In this document: one piece after another, positions 43,871 to 55,976 of the stretch
Layout of the letters: each line of letters starts with the position of its first letter
How positions within the stretch are numbered: the first letter of the stretch is position 1
From: Bacteroidales bacterium
Lineage (GTDB): Bacteria > Bacteroidota > Bacteroidia > Bacteroidales > Bacteroidaceae
Direction: 5' to 3'
NCBI GenBank assembly: GCA_015060905.1
Contig: SUXQ01000007.1
Location: 22,482-86,481 of the forward strand
DNA length: 64,000 nucleotides
The notes under the pieces: generated by a model
What the model saw: the letters and a program-made list of their open reading frames with translations, nothing else
The model's database searches: none
What the model was told of the DNA's origin: nothing
Program-made: the position numbers and the translations under genes

Positions 43871-45046
43871 TTATTCCACAGTACAGATTACTACACGGTT
43901 TTTCTCGCCTTCGAGGGGCTGAACAGTGTCGCCCTTGAAGCTTGTAGCGATGCGGCTCTCGGCAATTCCGTTGTCTACCAAGAATTTCTTAACGGCCTGT
44001 GCACGACGCTCGCTGAGTTTCATATTACCTTCGCTATTTCCTGTTTCTTTGTCGGCGTAACCAACGATTGCAACTGAATAGTCGTTGTTTGCCTTGAGCC
44101 ACTCGACCATCTGCTCGAGTTTCTGGGCCTCGCTCTTACGTATCTTCGCTGAGTTGATAAGGAAGAATACGTTCTTTGAATTTTCGGCTGCCAATGCGCT
44201 GCGTTTAGCGGCTGCGGCTTTAGCGGCTGCTTCTTTTGCGGCTGCCTCGGCTGCTGCTTTTGCTGCGGCTTCTTTTGCGGCTTTTTCCTTAGCTGCTTTC
44301 TCGGCTGCTTCTTTAGCTGCTCTCTCGGCTGCCTCCTGAGCTGCTTTCTCGGCTGCCAACTTGTCTGCATATGATGCAGAGGGGCGGTTGTTCTTGCCGA
44401 ACTTGTAGTTTACGCCTGCCAAAAGAGCAAACTGCCAATCGGCGTTTCCGGCTTTCTTTGAGTTGAAGTGGTCAGACATGAAGTTTGCGTTTGCCTCTAC
44501 GCTGATAGAGAAACGCTCGCTGCAACGGAAGTCACTTCCAAGACCGAAACGACCTGCAACGAATGCTTTATTGTCTGTCCAAAGATATCTGAGGTCGTCG
44601 CCATTGTTCTTGATACTTGTAGCCTCATCGTTGTCGAAGCCATAGAACAATCCGGCACCGGCAAATGCATAAACATTCATTATGCGTTTGTGGTTAAAAC
44701 CGCAAAACAATGCAGACAAGTCAAACATTGCATCAAGATTGCCTTGTACGAAATTAAATTCGTACCCTGTACTTGCAAAAGATGAATATCCCTTGCCTGT
44801 AATACCTCCAACGCCTAAACGGAGACCAAACACGCTTGTGAATTTGTATGCACCGTTTAAGTAGAAAGCGGGTGATATTAAATCACCAAATGCAGTCTCG
44901 CCCAATGTGTAGGCGGCACCGCCTTGCAATCCCATGCTCCAGTGGGGATTGAATTCAACGCTTGAGTCGCTTTTGCTTTGCTGCGCAACAACCGAACTTG
45001 TTGTGAGCGCCAACAGCATGGCAACAATTAAACATTTAATTTTCAT
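43871..45046 (-). CDS. OmpA-family outer-membrane protein
   Basis: A 391-residue protein: signal peptide (about 1-21), an eight-strand-type barrel region (residues 35-215, e.g. WSMGLQGGAAYTLGE), an Ala/Lys/Glu-rich helical linker of about 65 residues (225-290), and a C-terminal OmpA domain. The peptidoglycan-contact motif appears in VGYADKETGNSEGNMKLSERRAQAVKKFL (in parts), with the conserved Asp and Arg. It ties the outer membrane to peptidoglycan. First gene of an operon with the giant coiled-coil lipoprotein, suggesting a shared surface structure. Confidence 0.92.
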   Translation of the reverse strand: MKIKCLIVAMLLALTTSSVVAQQSKSDSSVEFNPHWSMGLQGGAAYTLGETAFGDLISPAFYLNGAYKFTSVFGLRLGVGGITGKGYSSFASTGYEFNFVQGNLDAMFDLSALFCGFNHKRIMNVYAFAGAGLFYGFDNDEATSIKNNGDDLRYLWTDNKAFVAGRFGLGSDFRCSERFSISVEANANFMSDHFNSKKAGNADWQFALLAGVNYKFGKNNRPSASYADKLAAEKAAQEAAERAAKEAAEKAAKEKAAKEAAAKAAAEAAAKEAAAKAAAAKRSALAAENSKNVFFLINSAKIRKSEAQKLEQMVEWLKANNDYSVAIVGYADKETGNSEGNMKLSERRAQAVKKFLVDNGIAESRIATSFKGDTVQPLEGEKNRVVICTVE

Positions 45047-45134
45047 AATTATATAATAAATGGTTATATATTTTTTATTAATGTTTCATCGTGACACAGT
45101 TTCATCTATACACTGTACGCACGATAATTATGTG

Positions 45135-45142
45135 CAAAGATA
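45135..45142 (-). promoter_or_regulatory. -7 box TATCTTTG for the OmpA/coiled-coil operon
   Basis: CAAAGATA on plus, 89 bp upstream of the OmpA start. Confidence 0.6.
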
Positions 45143-45416
45143 TACATAATATTTTTTATGAACAAAAAACTTTAATAAAAATAATTAATATTTGACTGTA
45201 TTTTGTTAAGTTTATGTAGTGTTAATAGGCGGAATGAGTATTATATGTATATATATAATAAGGTGTATTTTGCTGCAGCGTGAGGGGCGGGGGTAAAAAC
45301 AGTTACAATATATGGGAAACGGGCTCCTAAACTGATATTAAACCGGCAAAAAACAAAAACCGAACGAGAGAAGAAAAAAAGGGTGCATCAAATAGAGGTA
45401 TAAAATAAAAAGTAAG
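45143..45416. other. AT-rich divergent intergenic region
   Basis: Between the OmpA promoter and the tdh cassette. No ORF, hairpin or promoter match stands out; it contains a short G-rich run (45281-45295). Confidence 0.6.
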
Positions 45417-45503
45417 TATATTTGCAACAGAAAGTTTGCGAACATTGGCTGCACTCGTTGCGATTGAAAATAAATTTTCACTCACTCGTTTGCACTATCT
45501 TTG
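45417..45503 (+). promoter_or_regulatory. Class II dual-promoter cassette for tdh
   Basis: TATATTTG (45417-45424) and TATCTTTG (45496-45503) are exactly 79 bp apart. GCAAC-AGAAA-GTTTGC follows the first box, and the perfect palindrome TGAAAAT-AA-ATTTTCA (45465-45480) precedes the second. The shared stretch GCACTCGTTGCGATTG links it to the cassettes at 26427, 33846 and 57564. Confidence 0.75.
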
Positions 45504-45551
45504 CACTGCAAATGCCGAAAAACATATTTACAACTAAATATCAACTACAAA

Positions 45552-46577
45552 ATGAAAGCATTAGTTAAGAAAGAAGCCCAAAAGGGAATCTGGATGGAAG
45601 AGGTTCCCATGCCCGAAGTTGGCGTAAATGACGTGCTTATAAAAATCAAAAAAACTGCTATCTGCGGTACAGACTTGCACATTTACAAATGGGACGAGTG
45701 GAGTCAAAAGACTATTAAGACACCTATGACCATCGGTCACGAGTATGTTGGCGTTGTTGCCGAGGTCGGCCCGGGTGTTCGTAACATAAAGGTGGGCGAC
45801 CGCGTTACAGGCGAGGGTCACATTGCTTGCGGCCACTGTCGTAACTGTCGTCGCGGATTGCAACACATCTGCGAGAACAGCATTGGCGTGGGCGTGAACC
45901 GCGACGGTGCGTTTGCCGAGTACTTGTGTATTCCCGAATGTAACGTTGTTAAGCTTGACGACCGTATCTCGGATGACATGGCGGCTATAATGGACCCCTT
46001 CGGAAACGCGACACACACTGCACTTTCGTTCCCCTTGCTGGGCGAGGATGTGCTTATCACAGGTGCGGGCCTTATTGGTACAATGGCAACTGCAATCGCA
46101 AAGTTTGCCGGTGCAAAGAATATTGTTGTTACCGACCTTAGCGACTATCGTCTGGAGATTGCTAAGAAGATGGGTGCTACATGCACGGTTAATGCTTCTA
46201 AGGGCGAGACTGTTCAGGGTGCGATGGAACAGCTTGGCATTCGCGGCTTCGACGTTGGCTTGGAAATGTCGGGTGCGCCTGTAGCTTTCCGCGAAATGGT
46301 GGCGAAAATGTATAATGGTTCTAAGATTGCTCAGCTTGGTATTCTGCCCCCGACAACTACAGTAGACTGGAGCGAGATTATATTCAAGGCATTGACCATC
46401 AAAGGTATTTATGGCCGCGAAATGTGGGAAACATGGTACAAGATGGAGCAGATGCTTATTTCGGGCCTCGACCTGAGCCCTGTTATTACTCACCACTTCC
46501 CTGTTGCAGAGTTCCAGAAGGGATTCGACGTAATGGAGTCGGGACAGTGTGGCAAGGTTGTCCTCGATTGGGCGTAA
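45552..46577 (+). CDS. tdh: L-threonine 3-dehydrogenase
   Basis: A 341-residue zinc medium-chain dehydrogenase, the same length as E. coli Tdh. Catalytic zinc ligands Cys38 and His63-Glu64 (GHEYVG) and structural zinc Cys93, Cys96, Cys99, Cys107 are present, then the NAD motif GAGLIGTMA. It oxidises threonine to 2-amino-3-ketobutyrate. The usual partner kbl is not adjacent in this window. An in-frame ATG at 45501 falls inside the promoter box, so 45552 is the start. Followed by a terminator. Confidence 0.9.
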   Translation: MKALVKKEAQKGIWMEEVPMPEVGVNDVLIKIKKTAICGTDLHIYKWDEWSQKTIKTPMTIGHEYVGVVAEVGPGVRNIKVGDRVTGEGHIACGHCRNCRRGLQHICENSIGVGVNRDGAFAEYLCIPECNVVKLDDRISDDMAAIMDPFGNATHTALSFPLLGEDVLITGAGLIGTMATAIAKFAGAKNIVVTDLSDYRLEIAKKMGATCTVNASKGETVQGAMEQLGIRGFDVGLEMSGAPVAFREMVAKMYNGSKIAQLGILPPTTTVDWSEIIFKALTIKGIYGREMWETWYKMEQMLISGLDLSPVITHHFPVAEFQKGFDVMESGQCGKVVLDWA

Positions 46578-46607
46578 TTTTTGCTGCGCAAAAATTATCG
46601 ACATATA

Positions 46608-46643
46608 AATTACCCCTAAGTTTTTTAACTTTGGGGTAATTTC
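46608..46643 (+). terminator. Terminator after tdh
   Basis: AAATTACCCC-T-AAGTT / AACTT-T-GGGGTAATTT around four T, one T-T mismatch, followed by T-rich sequence. Confidence 0.85.
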
Positions 46644-46659
46644 ATTTAGGGGATATGTG

Positions 46660-47477
46660 TTTATTATGGAGATTGAGGATTTTATATCTTTAATTCATTG
46701 TTTATTTACCCTTGTTTGTAATTGCTAATTGTGAGGGTTGTATTTTCTATTATGTACTTTGGCGGCCAAAGTACCAAAGCCCCGGCACACGGAAAGAGCA
46801 GTCGTCTCGTTCTTTGTTCACAAGTTGCCTTTTAGGGCAACATTCTTCAGTCGAACGAGCCTTGTCACTCAAGCCTATCGTATGTTTTTCGGGTGCTGTG
46901 GAACTCCTTCAGTTATCCACGCGATGCGTGTATAACTCACAGTCAAACAGTCCTCGCACTTAATCCGAAAAACATACGAGCTCTCACTGTGCTCTTTAAC
47001 GGTGCCGGATGAATTTTGAAGTTACCATTGCTTCGCAAAAAGCATTGCAACGGTTACTTAAAAAAAATACAGCGTTGTCAAAATCACAGACAACAGCTGC
47101 AGAGAGGCGCGGAAAAGAGGCGTAAAAAAACTATTGTTATTCATTGAGTGGAGTATTGCTTGGTTGGTGCGCATTAAGCTTTTAGACAAACGGCGTCAAT
47201 GATTTTTGGAAAAGCGTGAGGACTGTTTGAGTGTGAGTTAGATGCGCAAGCGCAGCTAACTGAACGAGTTCCGCAACGCCCAAAAATCATCAGCTTCGTT
47301 TGGCGTTAAAAAAGCGTCCATGCGCAGAGTTTTTTGGTACTTTTTGTCGGCACAAAAAGTACGTATAAAGCCCGCCAAAGTACATAATAGAAAATACAAC
47401 CCTCACAATTAGCAATTACAAACAAGGGTAAATAAACAATGAATTAAAGATATAAAATCCTCAATCTCCATAATAAA
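46660..47477 (+). mobile_element. Noncoding element E2 with 106-bp perfect terminal inverted repeats
   Basis: 46660-46765 and 47372-47477 appear to be exact reverse complements over 106 bp. The 818-bp element contains module B (46746-47010), a shortened module A (about 47040-47115) and an inverted, diverged B-like part (47205-47362). Hairpins include GTACTTTGG/CCAAAGTAC (46754-46774) and GTACTTTTTGT/ACAAAAAGTAC (47337-47362). There is no transposase and no obvious target-site duplication. Long perfect ends imply recent formation or active homogenisation. Confidence 0.82.
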
Positions 47478-47483
47478 AGAAAA

Positions 47484-47520
47484 ACCCTCCCCCTCGATTT
47501 TTAGAATCGAGGGGGAGGGT
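47484..47520 (-). terminator. Terminator of the GH2 gene
   Basis: Perfect 16-bp stem ACCCTCCCCCTCGATT / AATCGAGGGGGAGGGT with a 5-nt loop, then T on the minus strand. Confidence 0.93.
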
Positions 47521-47530
47521 ATGCAACACT

Positions 47531-51637
<4,107 letters not shown>

Positions 51638-51647
51638 TTAAAAAAAC

Positions 51648-51677
51648 AAGGGCTGCCGAGAAACACGGCAAGCCCTT
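51648..51677 (-). terminator. Terminator of nadC
   Basis: AAGGGCT-GCCG / CGGC-AAGCCCTT with a bulge, followed by seven T on the minus strand. Confidence 0.82.
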
Positions 51678-51694
51678 ATTCATATAATCAATAA

Positions 51695-52546
51695 TTACTT
51701 AACAGCCTTAAAACTCATGTCAAGACCCTTAACCGAGTGGGTAAGCGCGCCGACAGAGATAAAATCGACGCCGCACAGAGCATAGTCGCGCAGAGTGTCG
51801 AAAGTAATACCGCCCGACGACTCAGTCTCGAAGCGTCCGGCAACCATTTCCACAGCCTTGCGTGTGGCAGCAGTGTCGAAATTGTCGAACATTATGCGGT
51901 CCACGCCTCCAAGGTCGAGCACCTGCTGAAGCTCGTCGAAGTTGCGCACCTCAATCTCTATTTTAAGTTCCTTGCCCTTCTCGCGGCAATACTCCTTTGC
52001 ACGCTCAATGGCCTGTTTGATGCCACCGGCAAAATCCACGTGGTTGTCCTTTAGAAGAATCATGTCAAAGAGTCCTATTCTGTGGTTCACGCCACCGCCA
52101 ATCTTCACAGCCTCCTTCTCCATGATGCGCATTCCGGGAGTAGTCTTGCGGGTGTCGAGCACACGGGTGTTTGTACCCTCAAGCTGCTTCACATATTTGC
52201 GGGTCATTGTGGCAATGCCGCTCATACGCTGCATCACATTAAGCATCAGACGCTCAGTCTGCAACAGCGAGCGCACCTTACCCGATACACGCATTGCAAC
52301 GTCGCCTTTCTTAACCTCGGCACCATCGTTGATGAGTACCTCGACGGCAAGCTCTTTGTCAAAGTGGGCAAAGATGCGTTTGGCCATTTCCACGCCCGCA
52401 AGCACGCCATCCTCTTTAATAATAAGAATATTCTCGCCCATCGCATCCTCGGGAATCGAGGAGAGTGTAGTGTGGTCGCCGTCGCCAATATCCTCGGCAA
52501 AAGAGAGCTCTATAAGTTTCTCTATCAATTCTTCTTTTACGTCCAT
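51695..52546 (-). CDS. nadC: Nicotinate-nucleotide pyrophosphorylase (carboxylating)
   Basis: A 283-residue quinolinate phosphoribosyltransferase that makes nicotinate mononucleotide in NAD synthesis. Landmarks are EDIGDGDHTTLSS, RVLDTRKTTPGMR, KIGGGVNHRIGLFDMILLKDNH (in parts), IEIEVRNFDEL and MFDNF. The frame is open to 52627, but the -7 box at 52571-52578 and homology put the start at MDVKEEL (52546). It is divergent from rlmH. Confidence 0.95.
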   Translation of the reverse strand: MDVKEELIEKLIELSFAEDIGDGDHTTLSSIPEDAMGENILIIKEDGVLAGVEMAKRIFAHFDKELAVEVLINDGAEVKKGDVAMRVSGKVRSLLQTERLMLNVMQRMSGIATMTRKYVKQLEGTNTRVLDTRKTTPGMRIMEKEAVKIGGGVNHRIGLFDMILLKDNHVDFAGGIKQAIERAKEYCREKGKELKIEIEVRNFDELQQVLDLGGVDRIMFDNFDTAATRKAVEMVAGRFETESSGGITFDTLRDYALCGVDFISVGALTHSVKGLDMSFKAVK

Positions 52547-52570
52547 AGTAGTTAAGTTTAGTATTTCTTG

Positions 52571-52621
52571 CGAAGATAAGAACAAAAAACGAAAAAGTGT
52601 AGAAAAAAATCCGTAAGTTTG
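52571..52621. promoter_or_regulatory. Divergent promoters of nadC and rlmH
   Basis: TATCTTCG on minus (52578-52571) serves nadC and TAAGTTTG on plus (52614-52621) serves rlmH. The boxes are 35 bp apart, so each lies in the upstream region of the other. Confidence 0.55.
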
Positions 52622-52641
52622 CATCAATTTAAAAGAAACAG

Positions 52642-53115
52642 ATGAAAATTACACTTTTGGTGGTTGGACGCACGGTGGACAAGAATATTATCGCAGCCAT
52701 AGACGATTATACGGGACGAGTGAAACATTTCGCCCCTTTTGACATTGAAATTATTCCCGAACTTAAGAATGCTCGCAAGCTGAGCGAGGCGCAACAGAAA
52801 GAGGCCGAGGGCGAACTTATTCTTAAATCCATCAACAGTGGCGATACGGTCATTCTGCTCGACGAGGGTGGCAAGGAGTTTCGCTCGACCGAATTTGCTG
52901 CGTGGATTGAGAAGAAACAACAGATTACCGCCAAAAGATTGGTGTTTGTCGTTGGCGGCCCCTACGGATTCTCGAAAAAAGTTTACGACTGTGCAAGTGA
53001 GAAAATTTCTCTCTCGCGAATGACTTTCTCGCACCAGATGATAAGATTGTTGTTTGTTGAGCAACTTTATCGTGCCTATACAATCATTGGCGGGTTGCCC
53101 TATCATCATGAATAG
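52642..53115 (+). CDS. rlmH: 23S rRNA pseudouridine-1915 N3-methyltransferase
   Basis: A 157-residue SPOUT methyltransferase. It has the family landmarks: MKITLLVVGRT start, LLDEGGKEFRSTEFA, the SAM knot FVVGGPYGFS and the C-terminal LSRMTFSHQMIRLLFVEQLYRAYTI (in parts). It methylates pseudouridine 1915 in helix 69 of 23S rRNA, acting on 70S ribosomes as a dimer. Confidence 0.96.
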   Translation: MKITLLVVGRTVDKNIIAAIDDYTGRVKHFAPFDIEIIPELKNARKLSEAQQKEAEGELILKSINSGDTVILLDEGGKEFRSTEFAAWIEKKQQITAKRLVFVVGGPYGFSKKVYDCASEKISLSRMTFSHQMIRLLFVEQLYRAYTIIGGLPYHHE

Positions 53116-53218
53116 TTTTGTGGAGATATGTGATTAATATTCCATTTATTATGTAGATTGGGGATGTAAGGTCTTTAATTTGGTAGTATTTCATACCATT
53201 GATTATAATATTGCCGAC

Positions 53219-53600
53219 GGTTACTTTAAAAAAATACAGCGCTGTAAAAATCACAGGCGCAGGCTGCAGCAAGGCGCGGAAAAGAGTGGCAAGTTTTCTG
53301 ACGCACCGCAGGTGCGGCCAAACTTGACGCTCCCGCGACTTGCAAAGGAAAGGCGCCGGCAAGCGAACGACGAACGAAGCAAAGTTCGTGCCAGCGAGTA
53401 GAATGCAAGCTTGCTTGCAATTATAAGCGAGCGCAGCCGAAGTTCGCCGAAGGCAATATTTTCGTTTACGAAAATTTGTGAGCCGAGGAGCGAGTAACTG
53501 ATTTTTCTCTGCGCTGTGCCTTTTGCACCCTTTTGGGCGCCAAAAGGGTGGGATAGAAAAAACTGCTCATAAGTATGCAATAAAGGATTAAGGGTAAAAA
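53219..53600 (+). repeat. Module A, copy 1 of a direct repeat
   Basis: Nearly identical to 53996-54377 without net insertion or deletion, and related in inverse orientation to 38100-38475. It contains GCAAGCTTGCTTGC and ATTTTCG-TTTA-CGAAAAT hairpins. Confidence 0.85.
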
Positions 53601-53689
53601 CTACTGTAGAATACAAAAGTGTTTTTTTTCTTTTGTTTATTGGCTATTTTACCCTTAATTGTAGTTGCAATTAGTGAGGGTATTATTTT

Positions 53690-53955
53690 CGATATATGTA
53701 CTTTGGCGACCAAAGTACCAAAGTCCCGGCACACGGAAAGAGCAGTCGTCTCGTTCTTTGTTCACAAGTTGCCTTTAAGGCAACATTCCTCAGTCGAACG
53801 AGCCTTGCCACTCAAGCCTGTCGTCTGTTTTTCGGGCGTTGCGGAACTCTCTCGGTTATCCACACTATGTGCGTATAACCCACGTTCAGACAGTCCTCAC
53901 GCTATTTCCGAAAAACAGCCGGGCTCTCACTGTGCTCTTTAACGGTGCCGGTTGG
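53690..53955 (+). repeat. Module B copy (related to 46746-47010 and 38525-38787)
   Basis: It has a fixed order of GTACTTTGG hairpin, CCGGCACACGGAAAGAGCAG stretch, GTTGCC-TTTA-AGGCAAC-type hairpin, GTTAT...ATAAC hairpin and CTCTTTAACGGTGCCGG end. Arms differ between copies but still pair. Confidence 0.8.
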
Positions 53956-53995
53956 TTTTTAAAGTTACTATTGCTTAGCATTTTTCATAGCAAAT

Positions 53996-54377
53996 GGTTA
54001 CTTAAAAAAAATACAGCGCTGTAAAAATCACAGGCGCAGGCTGCAGCAAGTCGCGGAAAAGAGTGGCAAGTTTTCTGACGCACCGCAGGTGTGGCCAAAC
54101 TTGACGCTCCCGCGACTTGCAAAGGAAAGGCGCCGGCAAGCGAACGACGAACGAGGCAAAGTTCGTGCCAGCGAGTAGAATGCAAGCTTGCTTGCAATTA
54201 TAAGCGAGCGCAGCCGAAGTTCGCCGAAGGCAATATTTTCGTTTACGAAAATTTGTGAGCCGAGGAGCGAGTAACTGATTTTTCTCTGCGCTGTGCCTTT
54301 TGCACCCTTGTGGGCGCCAAAAGGGTGAGATAGAAAAAACTGCTCATAAGTAAGCAACAAAAAATTAAGGGTAAAAA
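53996..54377 (+). repeat. Module A, copy 2 of a direct repeat
   Basis: Second copy, offset 777 bp. The few differences include AAGTCG for AAGGCG and GTGTGG for GTGCGG. Recombination with copy 1 would delete the intervening module B. Confidence 0.85.
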
Positions 54378-54467
54378 CTGCCGGTGAATATAAAAAATAT
54401 GTGGATTGAAGAAAATACCACCCCAATCCACATAATAAAACACGACCCAACCCCGAAGCGCAGTTAT

Positions 54468-55916
54468 TTATTCAACTGAATGAGGCACAAATTGAAAGCA
54501 TCCAGCATCGGCACGCTCGGCGGGACGCGCAACACCGCTTAAATCAATCGGGAAAAGAGCAGCATACTCTTCGGCTGCAATTCCGCGTGCAGTTGAAAGA
54601 GTGTCTATGTGAAAATCGTATTTATAAACAGAATTATCAATCATACGAAAATGCTCCTTGCCGAATGGAACATTTTTCTTGTCGTCCCACACGATATTTA
54701 CAAAATTTTCATTATCGTCGGAGGCTTTAGTATTAAGCAACGACGACACGAAACGATAGTTTGCCCCGCCCTCTATTGTATCGCCAAGGTCGGACAGATA
54801 GCCCATAATTTCGTCGCTGCGGGAGCCTGTGATTATGCAGTTGGCAAAAAGTGCCTCGCGCAACGGGACGGCGCATCCGTCGAGCGTATTGTACAGGGCA
54901 AGCGCAACGTCGCGCTGTTTCCACACATAAAAATTAGCAATGGTGCAATGCGTGAAACGCACGCTGCCACCGACTATCTTCGCACAGTTGCCGCCGGCGT
55001 TGGCTATAAGGCTGTTGCTTACATCCACACGCGCAGCCACCGTCTCGAGGGCATTGTCGGAAAAGTTGTACATCATGGAATTTGTAACCGTAAGACGCAG
55101 AAGCGCAGTGTCGCCCTGCTCTACATATATTCCGTAACCGGCACTGTGAATGTCGCACCAATCGAGAATATTGCCGTTGCTTGCCGCGCTGAAATAGATG
55201 CCGCCCCACTGCCCCGGCACCCGGTCGTATGGCAGATAGTCGAACATATTATCTGTGCGGTCGCCCCGGAACAACACCGGACGCTCTTTTGTGCCACGCG
55301 CAACCAGCGTGCCGTCAATCTTCAGACGCGCCTTACTGTGAAAATACAGCTCACAACCGGCGGGAAGCGTCAATGTCGCGCCGCTTGCAACCGTCAGGCT
55401 GTCGTATATTATATGGGCACAATCGTTAAGCAGTGTGTCGCTACTGAACGTCGCAGAGCGCAGCACCACTGCGTCGCGACCGCATGCGAGCAACTGCACA
55501 TTCTGCCGAACGCCACTCTCGAGGGTAAACACCAGCGAGTCGCGCACAAGGAAAGGTGCGTCGCTGCTGTTTTTGTCGAGATTAACATCTACAAACACAA
55601 AGATACTGTCGCCCTTGCGCACCTCAACGTCGCTTATATTGTTGCCATACTGCCCATCGACATTCACGCGGAAAGGCGATGCGTCACCACCGCCAAGAGC
55701 CACCTTGCTTACCCGTAGCGAGGAGCCGTTGCGGTTGTATACAAGGAAGGAGACTGTCGCGGAGCTTGTTTCTGTAAACAGTGTGTCGAAAGTTATTGTG
55801 TCGCTCGAGAATTGCAACCGCAACCCCGCATCGGACGAAAAATCGGCATCGTCGCTGCAAGCGGCGACGAGTACCGATAGTATAAGCAGTGTAAAAAGGT
55901 ATTTTATTTTGTTCAT
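54468..55916 (-). CDS. Right-handed beta-helix surface lipoprotein
   Basis: A 482-residue lipoprotein (lipobox VAAC, Cys20, followed by SDDADFSS, an acidic surface-export pattern). Residues 35-150 look like an Ig-like or choice-of-anchor domain (FDTLFTETSSATVSFLVYN). From about residue 165 a parallel beta-helix begins (SGATLTLPAGCELYFHSKARLKIDG in parts), with right-handed turns through GNILDWCDIHSAGYGIYVEQGD (in parts) and SNSLIANAGGNCAKI. The C-terminus has DAGCFQF. Function unknown; the helix fold often binds or cleaves polysaccharides, but no catalytic site was recognised. Single gene. Confidence 0.78.
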   Translation of the reverse strand: MNKIKYLFTLLILSVLVAACSDDADFSSDAGLRLQFSSDTITFDTLFTETSSATVSFLVYNRNGSSLRVSKVALGGGDASPFRVNVDGQYGNNISDVEVRKGDSIFVFVDVNLDKNSSDAPFLVRDSLVFTLESGVRQNVQLLACGRDAVVLRSATFSSDTLLNDCAHIIYDSLTVASGATLTLPAGCELYFHSKARLKIDGTLVARGTKERPVLFRGDRTDNMFDYLPYDRVPGQWGGIYFSAASNGNILDWCDIHSAGYGIYVEQGDTALLRLTVTNSMMYNFSDNALETVAARVDVSNSLIANAGGNCAKIVGGSVRFTHCTIANFYVWKQRDVALALYNTLDGCAVPLREALFANCIITGSRSDEIMGYLSDLGDTIEGGANYRFVSSLLNTKASDDNENFVNIVWDDKKNVPFGKEHFRMIDNSVYKYDFHIDTLSTARGIAAEEYAALFPIDLSGVARPAERADAGCFQFVPHSVE

Positions 55917-55976
55917 AAAATTGCGTCATTCATTTAATGAATGAACGGATGTTTACCTTTTTTAGTATGTTTAGTG

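Larger units (their letters stand above)
53145..54439 (+). mobile_element. Noncoding composite element E3 (modules A-B-A)
   Basis: Ends are related inverted repeats (TTTATTATGTAGATTGGGG at 53145 and the complement of TTTATTATGTGGATTGGGG ending at 54439). Inside, module A occurs twice in direct orientation (53219-53600 and 53996-54377) at an exact offset of 777 bp and only a few mismatches, flanking one module B (53690-53955). Hairpins include CACCCTTTTGG/CCAAAAGGGTG (53526-53550) and GTACTTTGG/CCAAAGTAC (53698-53718). No transposase. It looks like two B-A units merged, with the first having lost its B. Confidence 0.78.

Noticed and set aside
45561-46604. 347-codon minus-strand ORF opposite tdh
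   Set aside because: Antisense shadow. The plus strand encodes a full-length Tdh with all zinc ligands.
46660-47477. Insertion sequence with its own transposase
   Set aside because: No ORF of transposase size or motif within the inverted repeats and no clear target duplication; only a non-autonomous element can be supported.
54609-55718. 369-codon plus-strand ORF opposite the beta-helix lipoprotein
   Set aside because: Antisense shadow of a gene with a lipobox and beta-helix repeats; its own translation has no signal, domain or start context.
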